64,000 nt of DNA. Origin: Paraburkholderia xenovorans LB400. GTDB taxonomy: Bacteria; Pseudomonadota; Gammaproteobacteria; Burkholderiales; Burkholderiaceae. The notes beneath the pieces were generated by a model that was not told the origin of the DNA, did not search any database, and saw only the letters and a program-made list of their open reading frames with translations. Where the stretch lies: assembly GCF_000013645.1 (NCBI RefSeq), contig NC_007952.1, positions 434,001 to 498,000 on the forward strand, read 5' to 3'. The stretch's first letter is position 1. Each line of letters starts with the position of its first letter. The position numbers and the translations under genes were made by a program. Positions 54,053 through 61,391 of the stretch are shown in pieces.

Positions 54053-54170
54053 TGCGGGTTGCGGAGTGGTTCATGGAGTTATGCACTCGGCGCACATAGG
54101 CACGAAGCGTGCTGCTGCGCTTGATGCCTGTTTGATGCTACCTGTGTGTCACTTCGAGGACCGCGCCGAT

Positions 54171-54614
54171 ATGAACAGAATCCGACTGGTTGCTACCGTA
54201 CTTGCCGCTGCGTCGCTAGGCGCCTTGCTGCCGTGCAGCGGCGCGTATGCCGACGATGCGCCCAGCCCATGTACATCGCTGAAACGGATCGTGGCGGCCG
54301 CGCCGGGCGGCCTCGCCTCGTTGACGCCGGACGACGGTAAAGGCATCGCGCAACCCTATGGCGACGACGCGCAATGTTCGGCAAGCCACGGCAGCTATCA
54401 ATGCACGTGGACGCCGCATCACGACGCCGGTTCGAACGCGGACGCGCTGCAAGCTGTCGCGGCGGACGTCGCGTCGTGTCTGCCCGACGCGACGCACGAT
54501 CAGAATTCGCCGGGACGTCAGCATTTTTATCTGGGCGCGAAGGGCAAACGCACCGGCATTACGCTGACACCGACGGGTGCGAACAAGCTGCGTCTGGTGG
54601 TGTCGGGCAAGTGA
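54171..54614 (+). CDS. small exported protein of unknown function
   Basis: A 147-aa protein with a signal peptide (RLVATVLAAASLGALLPC, cleavage near AYA). The mature part has four cysteines (CTSLKR, CSASHGSYQCTW, CLPDATHD), which suit two disulfides in the periplasm. ATG 54171 has GAGGA upstream. It follows the hydrolase operon by 118 bp; no functional link is evident. I do not recognise a family. Confidence 0.75.
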   Translation: MNRIRLVATVLAAASLGALLPCSGAYADDAPSPCTSLKRIVAAAPGGLASLTPDDGKGIAQPYGDDAQCSASHGSYQCTWTPHHDAGSNADALQAVAADVASCLPDATHDQNSPGRQHFYLGAKGKRTGITLTPTGANKLRLVVSGK

Positions 54615-54651
54615 TGTGGGTCAGGTGATTTGCGTCGCGGCACGAGACCCG

Positions 54652-55254
54652 CTACTGCGACGCCGGCCACCATGTCCAGCCACGCGATGAGCGCCGCAAC
54701 TCGATCGTAGAAAGCGGCGCGATTTCAATGCGCGAAAACACCACGGGCGATGCGCCCAGCGCAGACACAATTGCTGCCCGCAGCACTGGCGCGTGGGTGA
54801 CGGCGATCACGTTGCGCGTATGCTTCGATGCCGGATCCGCCACGCGGCGTAGCGCATCGAGCCATTCTCCTATCCGCTTCACGAGGTTGCTGAACGACTC
54901 GCCGCCGTGCGGCGCGGCGTCGGGATCGCGTGTCCATGCCGCGAGGTCTTGCGGCGCTTCGACCGCGAGGTCGGCGAGCCGCCGTCCCTGCCATGTGCCG
55001 TAGTTCATCTCCGCCAGCCCGACATCCACCGACGCGGCAAGGCCCAAGGCCGCTGCCGTATCACGCGCGCAGACGGCAGGGCTGACGTAGGCTGCCGCAC
55101 CTTGTCCGATCGCCGGTGTGATGCGCGCGGCGTAGGCGTGGGCTTCGGCGAGGCCGCGGGCGTCGAGCGGGTCATCGGCGGGAAAGCGGCCTGCGCGCTG
55201 GGCGGCGGTCGAGGCGTGGCTGATCATCAGCAGCCGTGTGTCCATTCTGTTCAT
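54652..55254 (-). CDS. histidine phosphatase (CobC/alpha-ribazole phosphatase-like)
   Basis: A 200-aa branch-1 histidine phosphatase. The usual RHG motif is changed to SHAST (LLMISHASTAAQRAGRFPADD), which keeps the phospho-histidine. YVSPAVCARDTAAALG, LAEMNYGTWQGRRLADL and VIAVTHAPVLRAAI supply the other active-site arginine, glutamate and histidine. Its position beside a cobalamin riboswitch and the cobalt transporter genes points to alpha-ribazole-5'-phosphate dephosphorylation in B12 synthesis or salvage. It is divergent from those genes. Start at 55254 or, three codons in, at MDTRLL. Confidence 0.82.
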   Translation of the reverse strand: MNRMDTRLLMISHASTAAQRAGRFPADDPLDARGLAEAHAYAARITPAIGQGAAAYVSPAVCARDTAAALGLAASVDVGLAEMNYGTWQGRRLADLAVEAPQDLAAWTRDPDAAPHGGESFSNLVKRIGEWLDALRRVADPASKHTRNVIAVTHAPVLRAAIVSALGASPVVFSRIEIAPLSTIELRRSSRGWTWWPASQ

Positions 55255-55351
55255 TTCCTGTGAGGCTACGCCGAAGCTGGACGCCGGTTGGGCACGAAGC
55301 GCACGCCTGGGGTTGCCGGGTACCGGAGTTTAGCGCGTAGAATAGCCGGAC

Positions 55352-55438
55352 TGCGAAGCGCGGAAGCCGGTGAAAGCCCGGCGCGGTCGCGCCACTGTAA
55401 TCGGCAGCCCAAGCCGAAAGCCAGACCTGAGCTTCGCA
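55352..55438 (+). ncRNA. cobalamin (B12) riboswitch
   Basis: The core reads GGAAGCCGGTGAAAGCCCGG, GCCACTGTAATCGG and AAGCCAGACCT, which match the conserved cobalamin-riboswitch blocks, including the B12 box. TGCGAAGC (55352-55359) pairs with GCTTCGCA (55431-55438) to close it. It is short, so it may belong to a compact class. A GGGG/CCCC hairpin at about 55468-55482, just before the AGGAG ribosome binding site of cbtB, is the likely expression platform. Confidence 0.93.
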
Positions 55439-55496
55439 TCATCCCTCTGCAATGACCAATGACTATCGGGGCGCGTAACCCCAGGAGATGTCCATC

Positions 55497-55730
55497 ATGA
55501 CTGAAGCCGTTTTCAATTCCGCTTCCCGGCCTGCTTCCCAACCCGTTGCTCAACCCACGCCGATTCCGCTGCGCGAGTTGTTGCCGTGGCTCGTGTTCGG
55601 CGGTTTGCTGCTGTTGCTTGCGCTTTACTTCGTGGGTGCGGAACAGGGCGCCACATCGCTCGTGCCGGGTATGTACGTGCATGAGTTCGTGCACGACGGC
55701 CGCCATCTGCTCGGCTTTCCCTGCCACTAA
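55497..55730 (+). CDS. cbtB: CbtB, predicted cobalt transporter subunit
   Basis: A 77-aa protein with one membrane helix (LPWLVFGGLLLLLALYFV) and a histidine-rich C-terminus (YVHEFVHDGRHLLGFPCH) thought to bind Co2+ in the CbtAB family. It starts at ATG 55497, nine bases after AGGAG; the ATG at 55488 abuts the site and is less likely. It sits behind the cobalamin riboswitch, so it should be shut off when B12 is plentiful. Confidence 0.93.
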   Translation: MTEAVFNSASRPASQPVAQPTPIPLRELLPWLVFGGLLLLLALYFVGAEQGATSLVPGMYVHEFVHDGRHLLGFPCH

Positions 55731-55741
55731 CGGAGTCGAAC

Positions 55742-56482
55742 ATGGTCGGTAAATTGTTGGTACGCGGGATGCTCGCAGGCATCGCCGCGGGACTGCTCAC
55801 GTTCGGCTTCGCCCGCGTGGTGGGCGAGCCGCAAGTCAATCAGGCGATTTCATTCGAAGAAAAGGCCGATGCCGCGAAAGGCGAGGCGCCCGAACCTGAA
55901 CTGGTGAGCCGCGATACACAGCGCGGACTTGGCTTGTTGACCGGTGTGGTGGTTTACGGTGCGGCATTCGGCGGCTTGTTCTCGCTGGTGTTCGCTTACG
56001 CGTATGGGCGGGTTGGGGCATTGAGCGCGCGCGCGTTGTCCGCGTGGCTGGCGCTCGGCGCGTTCATTGCGCTGGCGGTCGTTCCGAACCTGAAGTATCC
56101 GGCGAACCCGCCTTCGGTCGGCGACCCGGACACAATCGGAATGCGCACGGGGTTGTTCTTCCTGATGATTGCGATCTCGCTCGCCGCGATGGTGTTTTCG
56201 CTCAAGGTCCGACGCCGTGCGGCCGCGAAACTCGGCGCGTGGAATGGCTCGATTGTGGCGGGGTTGGTCTTCGTCGTGATTATCGCCGCGGTGCAGTTGT
56301 CGATGCCGGCTATCAACGAAGTGCCGGAGGCTTTTCCGGCGGTGCTGCTGTGGAAGTTCCGTGTGGCGGCGCTCGGTATGCAGGCGATCATGTGGACGAC
56401 GATTGGACTGCTGTTCGGCGCGCTTGTCGAGCGGGGTGCGTTTATGCGGGTGGGCGGAGGGTCGGCGGTGGAGTCAGCCTGA
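55742..56482 (+). CDS. cbtA: CbtA, predicted cobalt transporter membrane subunit
   Basis: A 246-aa inner-membrane protein with about five or six helices. The first is LLVRGMLAGIAAGLLTFGFARVVGEP, typical of CbtA, followed by the segment QRGLGLLTGVVVYGAAFGGL. The loop NLKYPANPPSVGDPDTIGMR is conserved in this family. It begins 11 bp after cbtB and is governed by the same riboswitch. CbtAB is a predicted Co2+ importer; transport has been inferred from context in most genomes. Confidence 0.93.
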   Translation: MVGKLLVRGMLAGIAAGLLTFGFARVVGEPQVNQAISFEEKADAAKGEAPEPELVSRDTQRGLGLLTGVVVYGAAFGGLFSLVFAYAYGRVGALSARALSAWLALGAFIALAVVPNLKYPANPPSVGDPDTIGMRTGLFFLMIAISLAAMVFSLKVRRRAAAKLGAWNGSIVAGLVFVVIIAAVQLSMPAINEVPEAFPAVLLWKFRVAALGMQAIMWTTIGLLFGALVERGAFMRVGGGSAVESA

Positions 56483-56495
56483 CGGTGGGTGTGCG

Positions 56496-56524
56496 GAGCG
56501 CAGCCGGTTTGGGTGGCTGCGCTC
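56496..56524 (+). terminator. hairpin after cbtA
   Basis: GAGCGCAGCC and GGCTGCGCTC form a perfect 10-bp stem around a 9-nt loop, 13 bp after the cbtA stop. No long T-run follows, so termination efficiency is uncertain. Confidence 0.6.
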
Positions 56525-56614
56525 TGAGGCCGGCGCTTTGCCCCTCGCTCTTCGCTTCTCGCGCAGTGGTCAAGAAGGTATGTGCATCAAGGAGTTGGGG
56601 GTGTTGTGGGGCGG

Positions 56615-56649
56615 TTATCCACAGGCTTCTGAACAAAAACTGTGGATAA
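56615..56649. repeat. inverted pair of perfect DnaA boxes, copy 1
   Basis: TTATCCACA at 56615-56623 faces TGTGGATAA at 56641-56649. The 35-bp element has a close copy at 60749-60783 with the same spacing and the shared continuation GGCTT. The two copies flank the RHS toxin region. Confidence 0.8.
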
Positions 56650-56779
56650 AATTTTCCTGCAACGCAATATACCTACAAACATCTGTTCTGTTTAATTTCA
56701 ACAGGTCGGATGTCTACATGTTGGACTCGGCGCTGGCTGGAATCCGACCGTGACATCTGTTTTGTGGGGAATATTGTGG

Positions 56780-57178
56780 GGGAAAATCGTTCGCAAACAA
56801 TTCGCGAAGGGATGCTCCTGAAGCTCACCGCAGGCGATCATGGCCGCATCCTGAATGACGGCACAGGTCTGTCTGGCAACGTCTACGCTGAGGCGAAAGG
56901 TGTCAGTATCCATTTCCGCTGAAATCGCGGTGTCGGTGCAGGCTGTTGAACAGGCGCTTGTGCTGGATGGCAGTGGATTGGCGTCGTGGTCGAACTGCTG
57001 GATGAGGACGGCAATGTGGTCTCAAGGGCGTGCTCTGCGTGTCGCACGTGATGGAAGGCCAGGACACGACGCGCTGGAAATACTTCTTCGATACGCTGCG
57101 CATCGCGGAAACGCCTGCGACGCTCACGCTTGAGGCGGTGCGGACAGGTATCGGGTGGGAACGGAAGGAAAAATCATA
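56780..57178 (+). pseudogene. decayed gene fragments, related to the copy at 60818-60913
   Basis: One frame gives LKLTAGDHGRILNDGTGLSG and stops at 56922. After frame changes the sequence continues with VVELLDEDGNVVS (about 56983-57024) and then GVLCVSHVMEGQDTTRWKYF and TLTLEAVRTGIGWERKEKS, ending at TAG 57176-57178. The pieces read as one broken gene, possibly a toxin- or T6SS-associated protein. The first piece recurs after the second DnaA-box copy (GDHRDVPNDGTGLSGKVY). I do not recognise the family. Confidence 0.5.
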
Positions 57179-57189
57179 GGGTGTGATTT
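57171..57189 (+). repeat. 19-bp repeat, copy 1
   Basis: AAATCATAGGGTGTGATTT recurs at 60373-60391 with one change (A to G). Its ends AAATCA and TGATTT are themselves inverted. Copy 1 spans the stop of the decayed fragment. Confidence 0.75.
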
Positions 57190-57546
57190 TCCTGACGTCG
57201 CGCAGTGAAATGTTTTGCACACACCCTTATCGTCGCAGCAAGTGACTTGACGATGCGAGGTGCATCAGTTTTAAGAATATAAATCCGTACTACTATCTGG
57301 ATACCTACCTTCCGGGGTGACCTTCATGGCACTCCTCCTTTTCTCTTGCGTTCTATCGATCAGCAATGTCGTACCCGCATCTCCCGGTACGCTATTTCTT
57401 CTTGTCTGTTCCGCTAATTCTGACAGTTCCTGTTGTGCATTCCTATATCGTGCAGCCGTAAATCCGGATCACATTTTGAGTGTGCGTAAGTAAGTCGCAA
57501 ATATAGGAATTGTCGGATTTTTCGTTTTTGGTGGTCCCTATACGGT
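57190..57546. other. A/T-rich region upstream of the RHS gene
   Basis: About 350 bp with visibly lower G+C than the rest of the window and no supported gene. It must hold the promoter of the RHS gene; I cannot fix its elements. The composition fits horizontally acquired DNA. Confidence 0.45.
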
Positions 57547-59955
57547 GTGTGTGCACCAAACGTTTCAAACAATAAGCCAATAGGGATAAGAACGAAAAAA
57601 TCCAGACTCCACGGTGAGACAGCCGGATTCGCGGGGCGCCTGCTGGCTGCCTTCTCGTTGCTAATATTCGCGTTCAGCGCTAACGCAGTCGACTGTTTTT
57701 CGCTGTATGCCCAGTCCGGCGCCACGCCGGGCTCCAAGACCTGCAAGCTCGACGTTACGAGCAACACGCCGGGCGGAATGGGCAACTACGCGTGTATCAA
57801 TGACCTCGCCCTGATCGATCAGTGGTGCAATTCAACGGAAACCCCGCCAGACGATACCTGCCCCGTGGCAGACCCGGTGTTTCCCGCGAATGGGATTGTG
57901 ACTTTCTCTGAAACTGACTTTGCAAGCGGTGACGCGTCGCCGCTTGTGTTTAGTCGTACCTACCTTTCGAAGCCGTTCGACAAAGCGCAGGTAGCGATGG
58001 GCGGGTACTGGGCAAGTAACTGGCAGCGACGGCTTGATCTGACCTCGGTCAATGCAAGCACGCCGAAAATCACCGCGTATCGGAGTAACGGCCAGCCTCT
58101 GATCTTCAAGTGGGTTAACGGCGGGTGGGCGGTGCCGGGTACGTCGGGTCTTTCTCTCTTGAAAGCTGGCGACGGATACTTCTACCTGAAGGACGAACGG
58201 CTTGGCACGACCGAAACATACTCCGTCAGCACAGGTCTGTTTCACTCCGAGACAACACGCACGGGTATGTATCGTGAAGTTGAATACGTTGGACAACAGA
58301 TAGATTCGATCGCGCAGTGGCCCGTTGATCGGACCGGGCAGGCGGCATCGCGGCTGACACTTAGTCTGACATATGACAGTAATGGTCGCATTCTGAGTGT
58401 AGTGCCGCCTTCGGGCAACGCGACACATTATGCGTACGATGCGAAAGGCAATCTTGTTTCAGTAACCGCGCCGATTGGATACGTTCGTCAGTACCTTTAT
58501 GAGGATGCCCGCTTCCCCAATGCGATGACCGGGATAAAGGACGAATCCGGTTCACGGATTGCAACATGGACCTACGATTCCAGCGGACGCGCAATCTCAG
58601 TCACCCATCCGGACACGACGCGTAACGTTTCTTTCAGTTATGGCGCGAACACGACCACTGTTAGCAATATGTCCGGCAACAGCACGTATTCTTTTAATGT
58701 TGGAGACACGTCGCGTCCTGGCTCAATTGTTACGCCTGGCGGCGCGGTCTCACGTACATGGGATACATCAGGGAACCTGAATCAGACAATTACACCGGAT
58801 GGGAATACACAGTACACGTGGGACGGCGCCAACCGGCCGACGAAAGCAGTTGCGACAGTCTCTGGCAACAGGACGGTAACGACGATCGAGTATAGCGACA
58901 GTACCTCGTTGCGTCCGCATCTGGTCGCCACGCCGGGTAAAATCCGCGCGTTTGTCTATGACCAGGCCGGCAACGTTACTGGCTACGCCGAGACGGAGAC
59001 AAGCGATCTGACGGGCGACCAGGGGATGCAAGCCGTTGGGACCGGTAACCAGTGGACAGTCGGTGCACGCTACGATTCGGCGAGTCGCCTTCTGTCGGCT
59101 GCGATTACCCGTAATGGCTCGAAGCGTGAAGACTGGACCTACACATACGATGTACGGGGCAATGTCGAGTCAGTGCAGGATGCCGTATCTGGCTGGTCGA
59201 TGCGAACGCTCTCGCGCAATGCTGAGAATCGTGCAACGCAGATAGCTGGAAACAGCGGTCAGGCGAGCATCGGGTACGATGAGCGCGGTCGCGTAAAGTC
59301 CTTTCAGTATAGCGAACCGGCAAGTTCGTTAAATGGTGGACTTGCCCGTGTACTGGCAGTCGATTACCGGTACGGTCCAGATGGTTCGGTGTCCTCGCGC
59401 ACGGCTCAGGTTTCAACGAATGGAGCCTGGTGGAAGCCGATTAGTGATGCTGAACTGGGTGTCTGGCTGACGAACTGGGAACTCGGGAACGACCCGGTTG
59501 CGCCACCCGCGAACCTGACAGGACTCCAGTCGGATGCTCCAGCATTCGTTCCTGATATGTGCGTCGAATGCTACATGGCCTGGAAGGCGTTGCCGACAGG
59601 TAAGCTATTTGGGCATGAACTGGGTGAAACGCTACCGGCTTGGCGCGAGGCAACCGAGTTGATGGTCAGCGATCAGGCGCAGGTTCCTTATCCGGTGCTT
59701 GTGCCGGATCTGACGAGTTCTGCGAAACGGTCAACGCTTTACAGTACGCTTTTTGGTGGCGGGAGCGGGGATGGGGGAATGGTAAAGTGCGGTGGCAGCG
59801 GGAACAATGAGTGGCGCGAGGCGGATTGTCATGCGAAGTATATGTACGATATGCAAATTTGCAATTCGCTTGGCACCATAATGGGCAAGAGCCGAGGGCG
59901 TGCGCTTTGCAAACAGCAAGCGTTCGAGGATTATCAAGAGTGTAGAGGTCATTGA
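57547..59955 (+). CDS. RHS/YD-repeat polymorphic toxin-like protein
   Basis: An 802-aa protein. After about 28 residues comes a signal-like hydrophobic stretch (LLAAFSLLIFAFSANA). A DUF6531-like domain follows (NGIVTFSETDFASGDASPLV, FSRTYLSKPFD). Then at least seven YD repeats are seen, such as YDSNGRILSVVPPSG, YDSSGRAISVTHPD and YDERGRVKSFQYSE. The usual RHS core motif near the toxin junction is not visible. The last ~55 residues are cysteine-rich (CHAKYMYDMQICNSL and CKQQAFEDYQECRGH) and are the likely toxin or tip domain. The best start is GTG 57547; no ATG start with a good site is seen. The gene is richer in A/T than its neighbours. A 91-aa gene overlaps its stop. Confidence 0.8.
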   Translation: MCAPNVSNNKPIGIRTKKSRLHGETAGFAGRLLAAFSLLIFAFSANAVDCFSLYAQSGATPGSKTCKLDVTSNTPGGMGNYACINDLALIDQWCNSTETPPDDTCPVADPVFPANGIVTFSETDFASGDASPLVFSRTYLSKPFDKAQVAMGGYWASNWQRRLDLTSVNASTPKITAYRSNGQPLIFKWVNGGWAVPGTSGLSLLKAGDGYFYLKDERLGTTETYSVSTGLFHSETTRTGMYREVEYVGQQIDSIAQWPVDRTGQAASRLTLSLTYDSNGRILSVVPPSGNATHYAYDAKGNLVSVTAPIGYVRQYLYEDARFPNAMTGIKDESGSRIATWTYDSSGRAISVTHPDTTRNVSFSYGANTTTVSNMSGNSTYSFNVGDTSRPGSIVTPGGAVSRTWDTSGNLNQTITPDGNTQYTWDGANRPTKAVATVSGNRTVTTIEYSDSTSLRPHLVATPGKIRAFVYDQAGNVTGYAETETSDLTGDQGMQAVGTGNQWTVGARYDSASRLLSAAITRNGSKREDWTYTYDVRGNVESVQDAVSGWSMRTLSRNAENRATQIAGNSGQASIGYDERGRVKSFQYSEPASSLNGGLARVLAVDYRYGPDGSVSSRTAQVSTNGAWWKPISDAELGVWLTNWELGNDPVAPPANLTGLQSDAPAFVPDMCVECYMAWKALPTGKLFGHELGETLPAWREATELMVSDQAQVPYPVLVPDLTSSAKRSTLYSTLFGGGSGDGGMVKCGGSGNNEWREADCHAKYMYDMQICNSLGTIMGKSRGRALCKQQAFEDYQECRGH

Positions 59956-60230
59956 TGACTAGTTACCCCCCGCGTTCAGTGGTCGTAACCTACGACGAAG
60001 ACAGTCAACAGATAGTTTTGCAGTTAGTTGATCCAGCCAAGCTGGCGCCGCTCTTGGCTCGAACGCTGAAAGCCCCAATTCTGCTGGAAGAATTTGATTT
60101 CAGACTTGATGATGAATTTGTACGTAGGTTGGGCGGAGGCTTGCTTAATCTGATTGCTCTTGGGCAGCCGGAGATCAAGCAATACACGACCTATACGCAG
60201 CACCCCATTGACGAGCTACCTGAAGGTTAA
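59955..60230 (+). CDS. candidate immunity protein for the RHS toxin
   Basis: A 91-aa protein whose ATG overlaps the RHS stop (TGATG); a TTG one codon earlier is possible. It is acidic and soluble, with two likely beta strands (SVVVTYDEDSQQIVLQLVD) followed by helical DEFVRRLGGGLLNLIALGQ. No family is recognised. Small acidic genes placed directly after an RHS C-terminus usually encode the cognate immunity protein, so the role is inferred from position. A strong dyad follows its stop. Confidence 0.6.
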   Translation: MTSYPPRSVVVTYDEDSQQIVLQLVDPAKLAPLLARTLKAPILLEEFDFRLDDEFVRRLGGGLLNLIALGQPEIKQYTTYTQHPIDELPEG

Positions 60231-60293
60231 CTAGCTAGGCGCCTGGTGCTGCGATCATCGCGATTCTGGCCGCAGCACCGGTTAGCCAGCTAG
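60231..60293. terminator. long dyad after the immunity gene
   Basis: CTAGCT (60231-60236) pairs with AGCTAG (60288-60293), and GGTGCTGCG (60245-60253) pairs with CGCAGCACC (60271-60279). The cruciform-like dyad begins at the stop of the immunity gene. It may terminate transcription or mark a recombination end. Confidence 0.5.
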
Positions 60294-60372
60294 TCCTACG
60301 AATCCAAGTCAGCCTTAAAGCGGTCTTCTCGTCACGGCGCGCCGCCGCGGAAGCGGTGGCGTGAACCGGAAA

Positions 60373-60391
60373 AAATCATGGGGTGTGATTT
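60373..60391 (+). repeat. 19-bp repeat, copy 2
   Basis: AAATCATGGGGTGTGATTT differs from copy 1 at one base and ends immediately before the ATG at 60392, so here it carries the ribosome binding region (GGGGTG) of the small gene. Confidence 0.75.
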
Positions 60392-60625
60392 ATGACCTTG
60401 AGTTTCCGGCCAGACACGAGAGCCTGCGCCTTCATCACGGACGGGCTTTACCGGTATCTGAAAGAGCATCGGGGCGAGGAACCTGTGGAGCTGGTTCTTC
60501 ATCCCGAGCACAAGCGCATGTTATGCGATGATCTGCGTATGCGGCGTACTGACGTCACATACGACGGGTGCTGGTTCAAAACATTCCGGTACTTGAAGAC
60601 CCGTGCTGCCGTGCGCCCTGGCTAG
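60392..60625 (+). CDS. 77-aa hypothetical protein
   Basis: It starts at ATG 60392 directly after the 19-bp repeat. The sequence is soluble and charged: RACAFITDGLYRYLKEHRGE, then LVLHPEHKRMLCDDLRMRRT, then DVTYDGCWFKTFRYLKTR. The alternation of strand, helix and strand suggests a compact alpha/beta protein. No family is recognised. It belongs to the toxin-associated cassette region and could be an orphan immunity or regulatory gene. Confidence 0.5.
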   Translation: MTLSFRPDTRACAFITDGLYRYLKEHRGEEPVELVLHPEHKRMLCDDLRMRRTDVTYDGCWFKTFRYLKTRAAVRPG

Positions 60626-60748
60626 TTACGGAAGACGGGCAGCGCTGGGAGCTGTAGCCCTATCATCGCGCGGCGTGGGGAATGCTCAATTTCCCATCAC
60701 GTGGCGCGCAAAGCCTTATGGCGCAGGTTCAGCGCTGTGGGGAGAAAC

Positions 60749-60783
60749 TTATCCACAGGCTTGAGCACAATTTCTGTGGATAA
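60749..60783. repeat. inverted pair of perfect DnaA boxes, copy 2
   Basis: TTATCCACA at 60749-60757 faces TGTGGATAA at 60775-60783. The 35-bp length is the same as in copy 1 at 56615-56649, and the bases GGCTT after the first box are shared. The inner 12 bases differ more. Confidence 0.8.
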
Positions 60784-60817
60784 ATGCGTCCCGCGTCGCA
60801 TGGGGTTGACAGGCCCC

Positions 60818-60913
60818 TGCTCCGATGCTGGCGACCATCGCGACGTTCCGAACGACGGCACGGGTTTGTCCGGCAAAGTCTACTGCGGGGCGAAAGGAAT
60901 GGCGTGGCATGAA
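60818..60913 (+). pseudogene. gene fragment related to 56820-56922
   Basis: One frame reads SDAGDHRDVPNDGTGLSG then KVYCGAKGMAWHEP, clearly related to the fragment in copy 1 (GDHGRILNDGTGLSGNVYAE). No intact start or domain is present. It ends at an intrinsic terminator, so it probably represents the 3' end of a deleted gene. Confidence 0.5.
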
Positions 60914-60918
60914 CCCTC

Positions 60919-60943
60919 AGGGCGACTTCGGTCGCCCTTTTTT
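60919..60943 (+). terminator. intrinsic terminator with UUCG loop
   Basis: GGGCGAC-TTCG-GTCGCCC forms a perfect stem with a UUCG tetraloop and is followed by TTTTTT. This is the clearest rho-independent terminator in the window and marks the 3' end of the decayed gene before it. Confidence 0.93.
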
Positions 60944-61391
60944 GTTGTGCGGAATCTTCGTCGCAATGCGACTCTGCTGGCGCGAAAAAAGGCGCCTCCC
61001 CATACCTTAAATGGTTATCCCTATTTTGGTCTCAATCAATCATTTTCATATTTATGCGGGATACCTATCTATTTATCGGTTTGACCAATTTTTACATGGC
61101 TCCTATATACACCCGACAATCCCAATTCGATAATGGAAATAGAAAATCTTGGGCAAGAAAAAGCGCGTGACCTGCTAAGAAAATCCACCGCATCAACCTG
61201 ATTCCGCAAGGTGCCTTGCCTGGCTCCGGTCCGCCATGCATCCAGTGCGCGTCGACGTGCCTGCACGCCTGATCCGACGCAGCCGTAACGATCGAAACCG
61301 GAGCCATCTTCATGCCTTTCCCACTTTGTGCGTCATGTCCTGCGCCGCATATTTCCGCAGCGCAGTCGCCCGATAAGTGACGGATTCCGAC
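60944..61391. other. intergenic region upstream of tssF
   Basis: About 450 bp without a supported gene. The first half is A/T-rich, the second half has normal composition. It must hold the promoter for the tssF-vgrG pair; no sigma-54 or other element is recognised. Confidence 0.45.

Noticed and set aside
60231..60391. A second structured RNA in the toxin region (a GC-rich stem with GGAA loop near 60338-60357)
   Set aside because: The stem is partly imperfect and the sequence may be the decayed end of a gene, so I keep only the terminator-like dyad.
56615..60783. A chromosomal replication origin, because of the perfect DnaA boxes
   Set aside because: Only two boxes occur at each site, with no A/T-rich unwinding element and no dnaA, dnaN, parA/parB or repA gene beside them.
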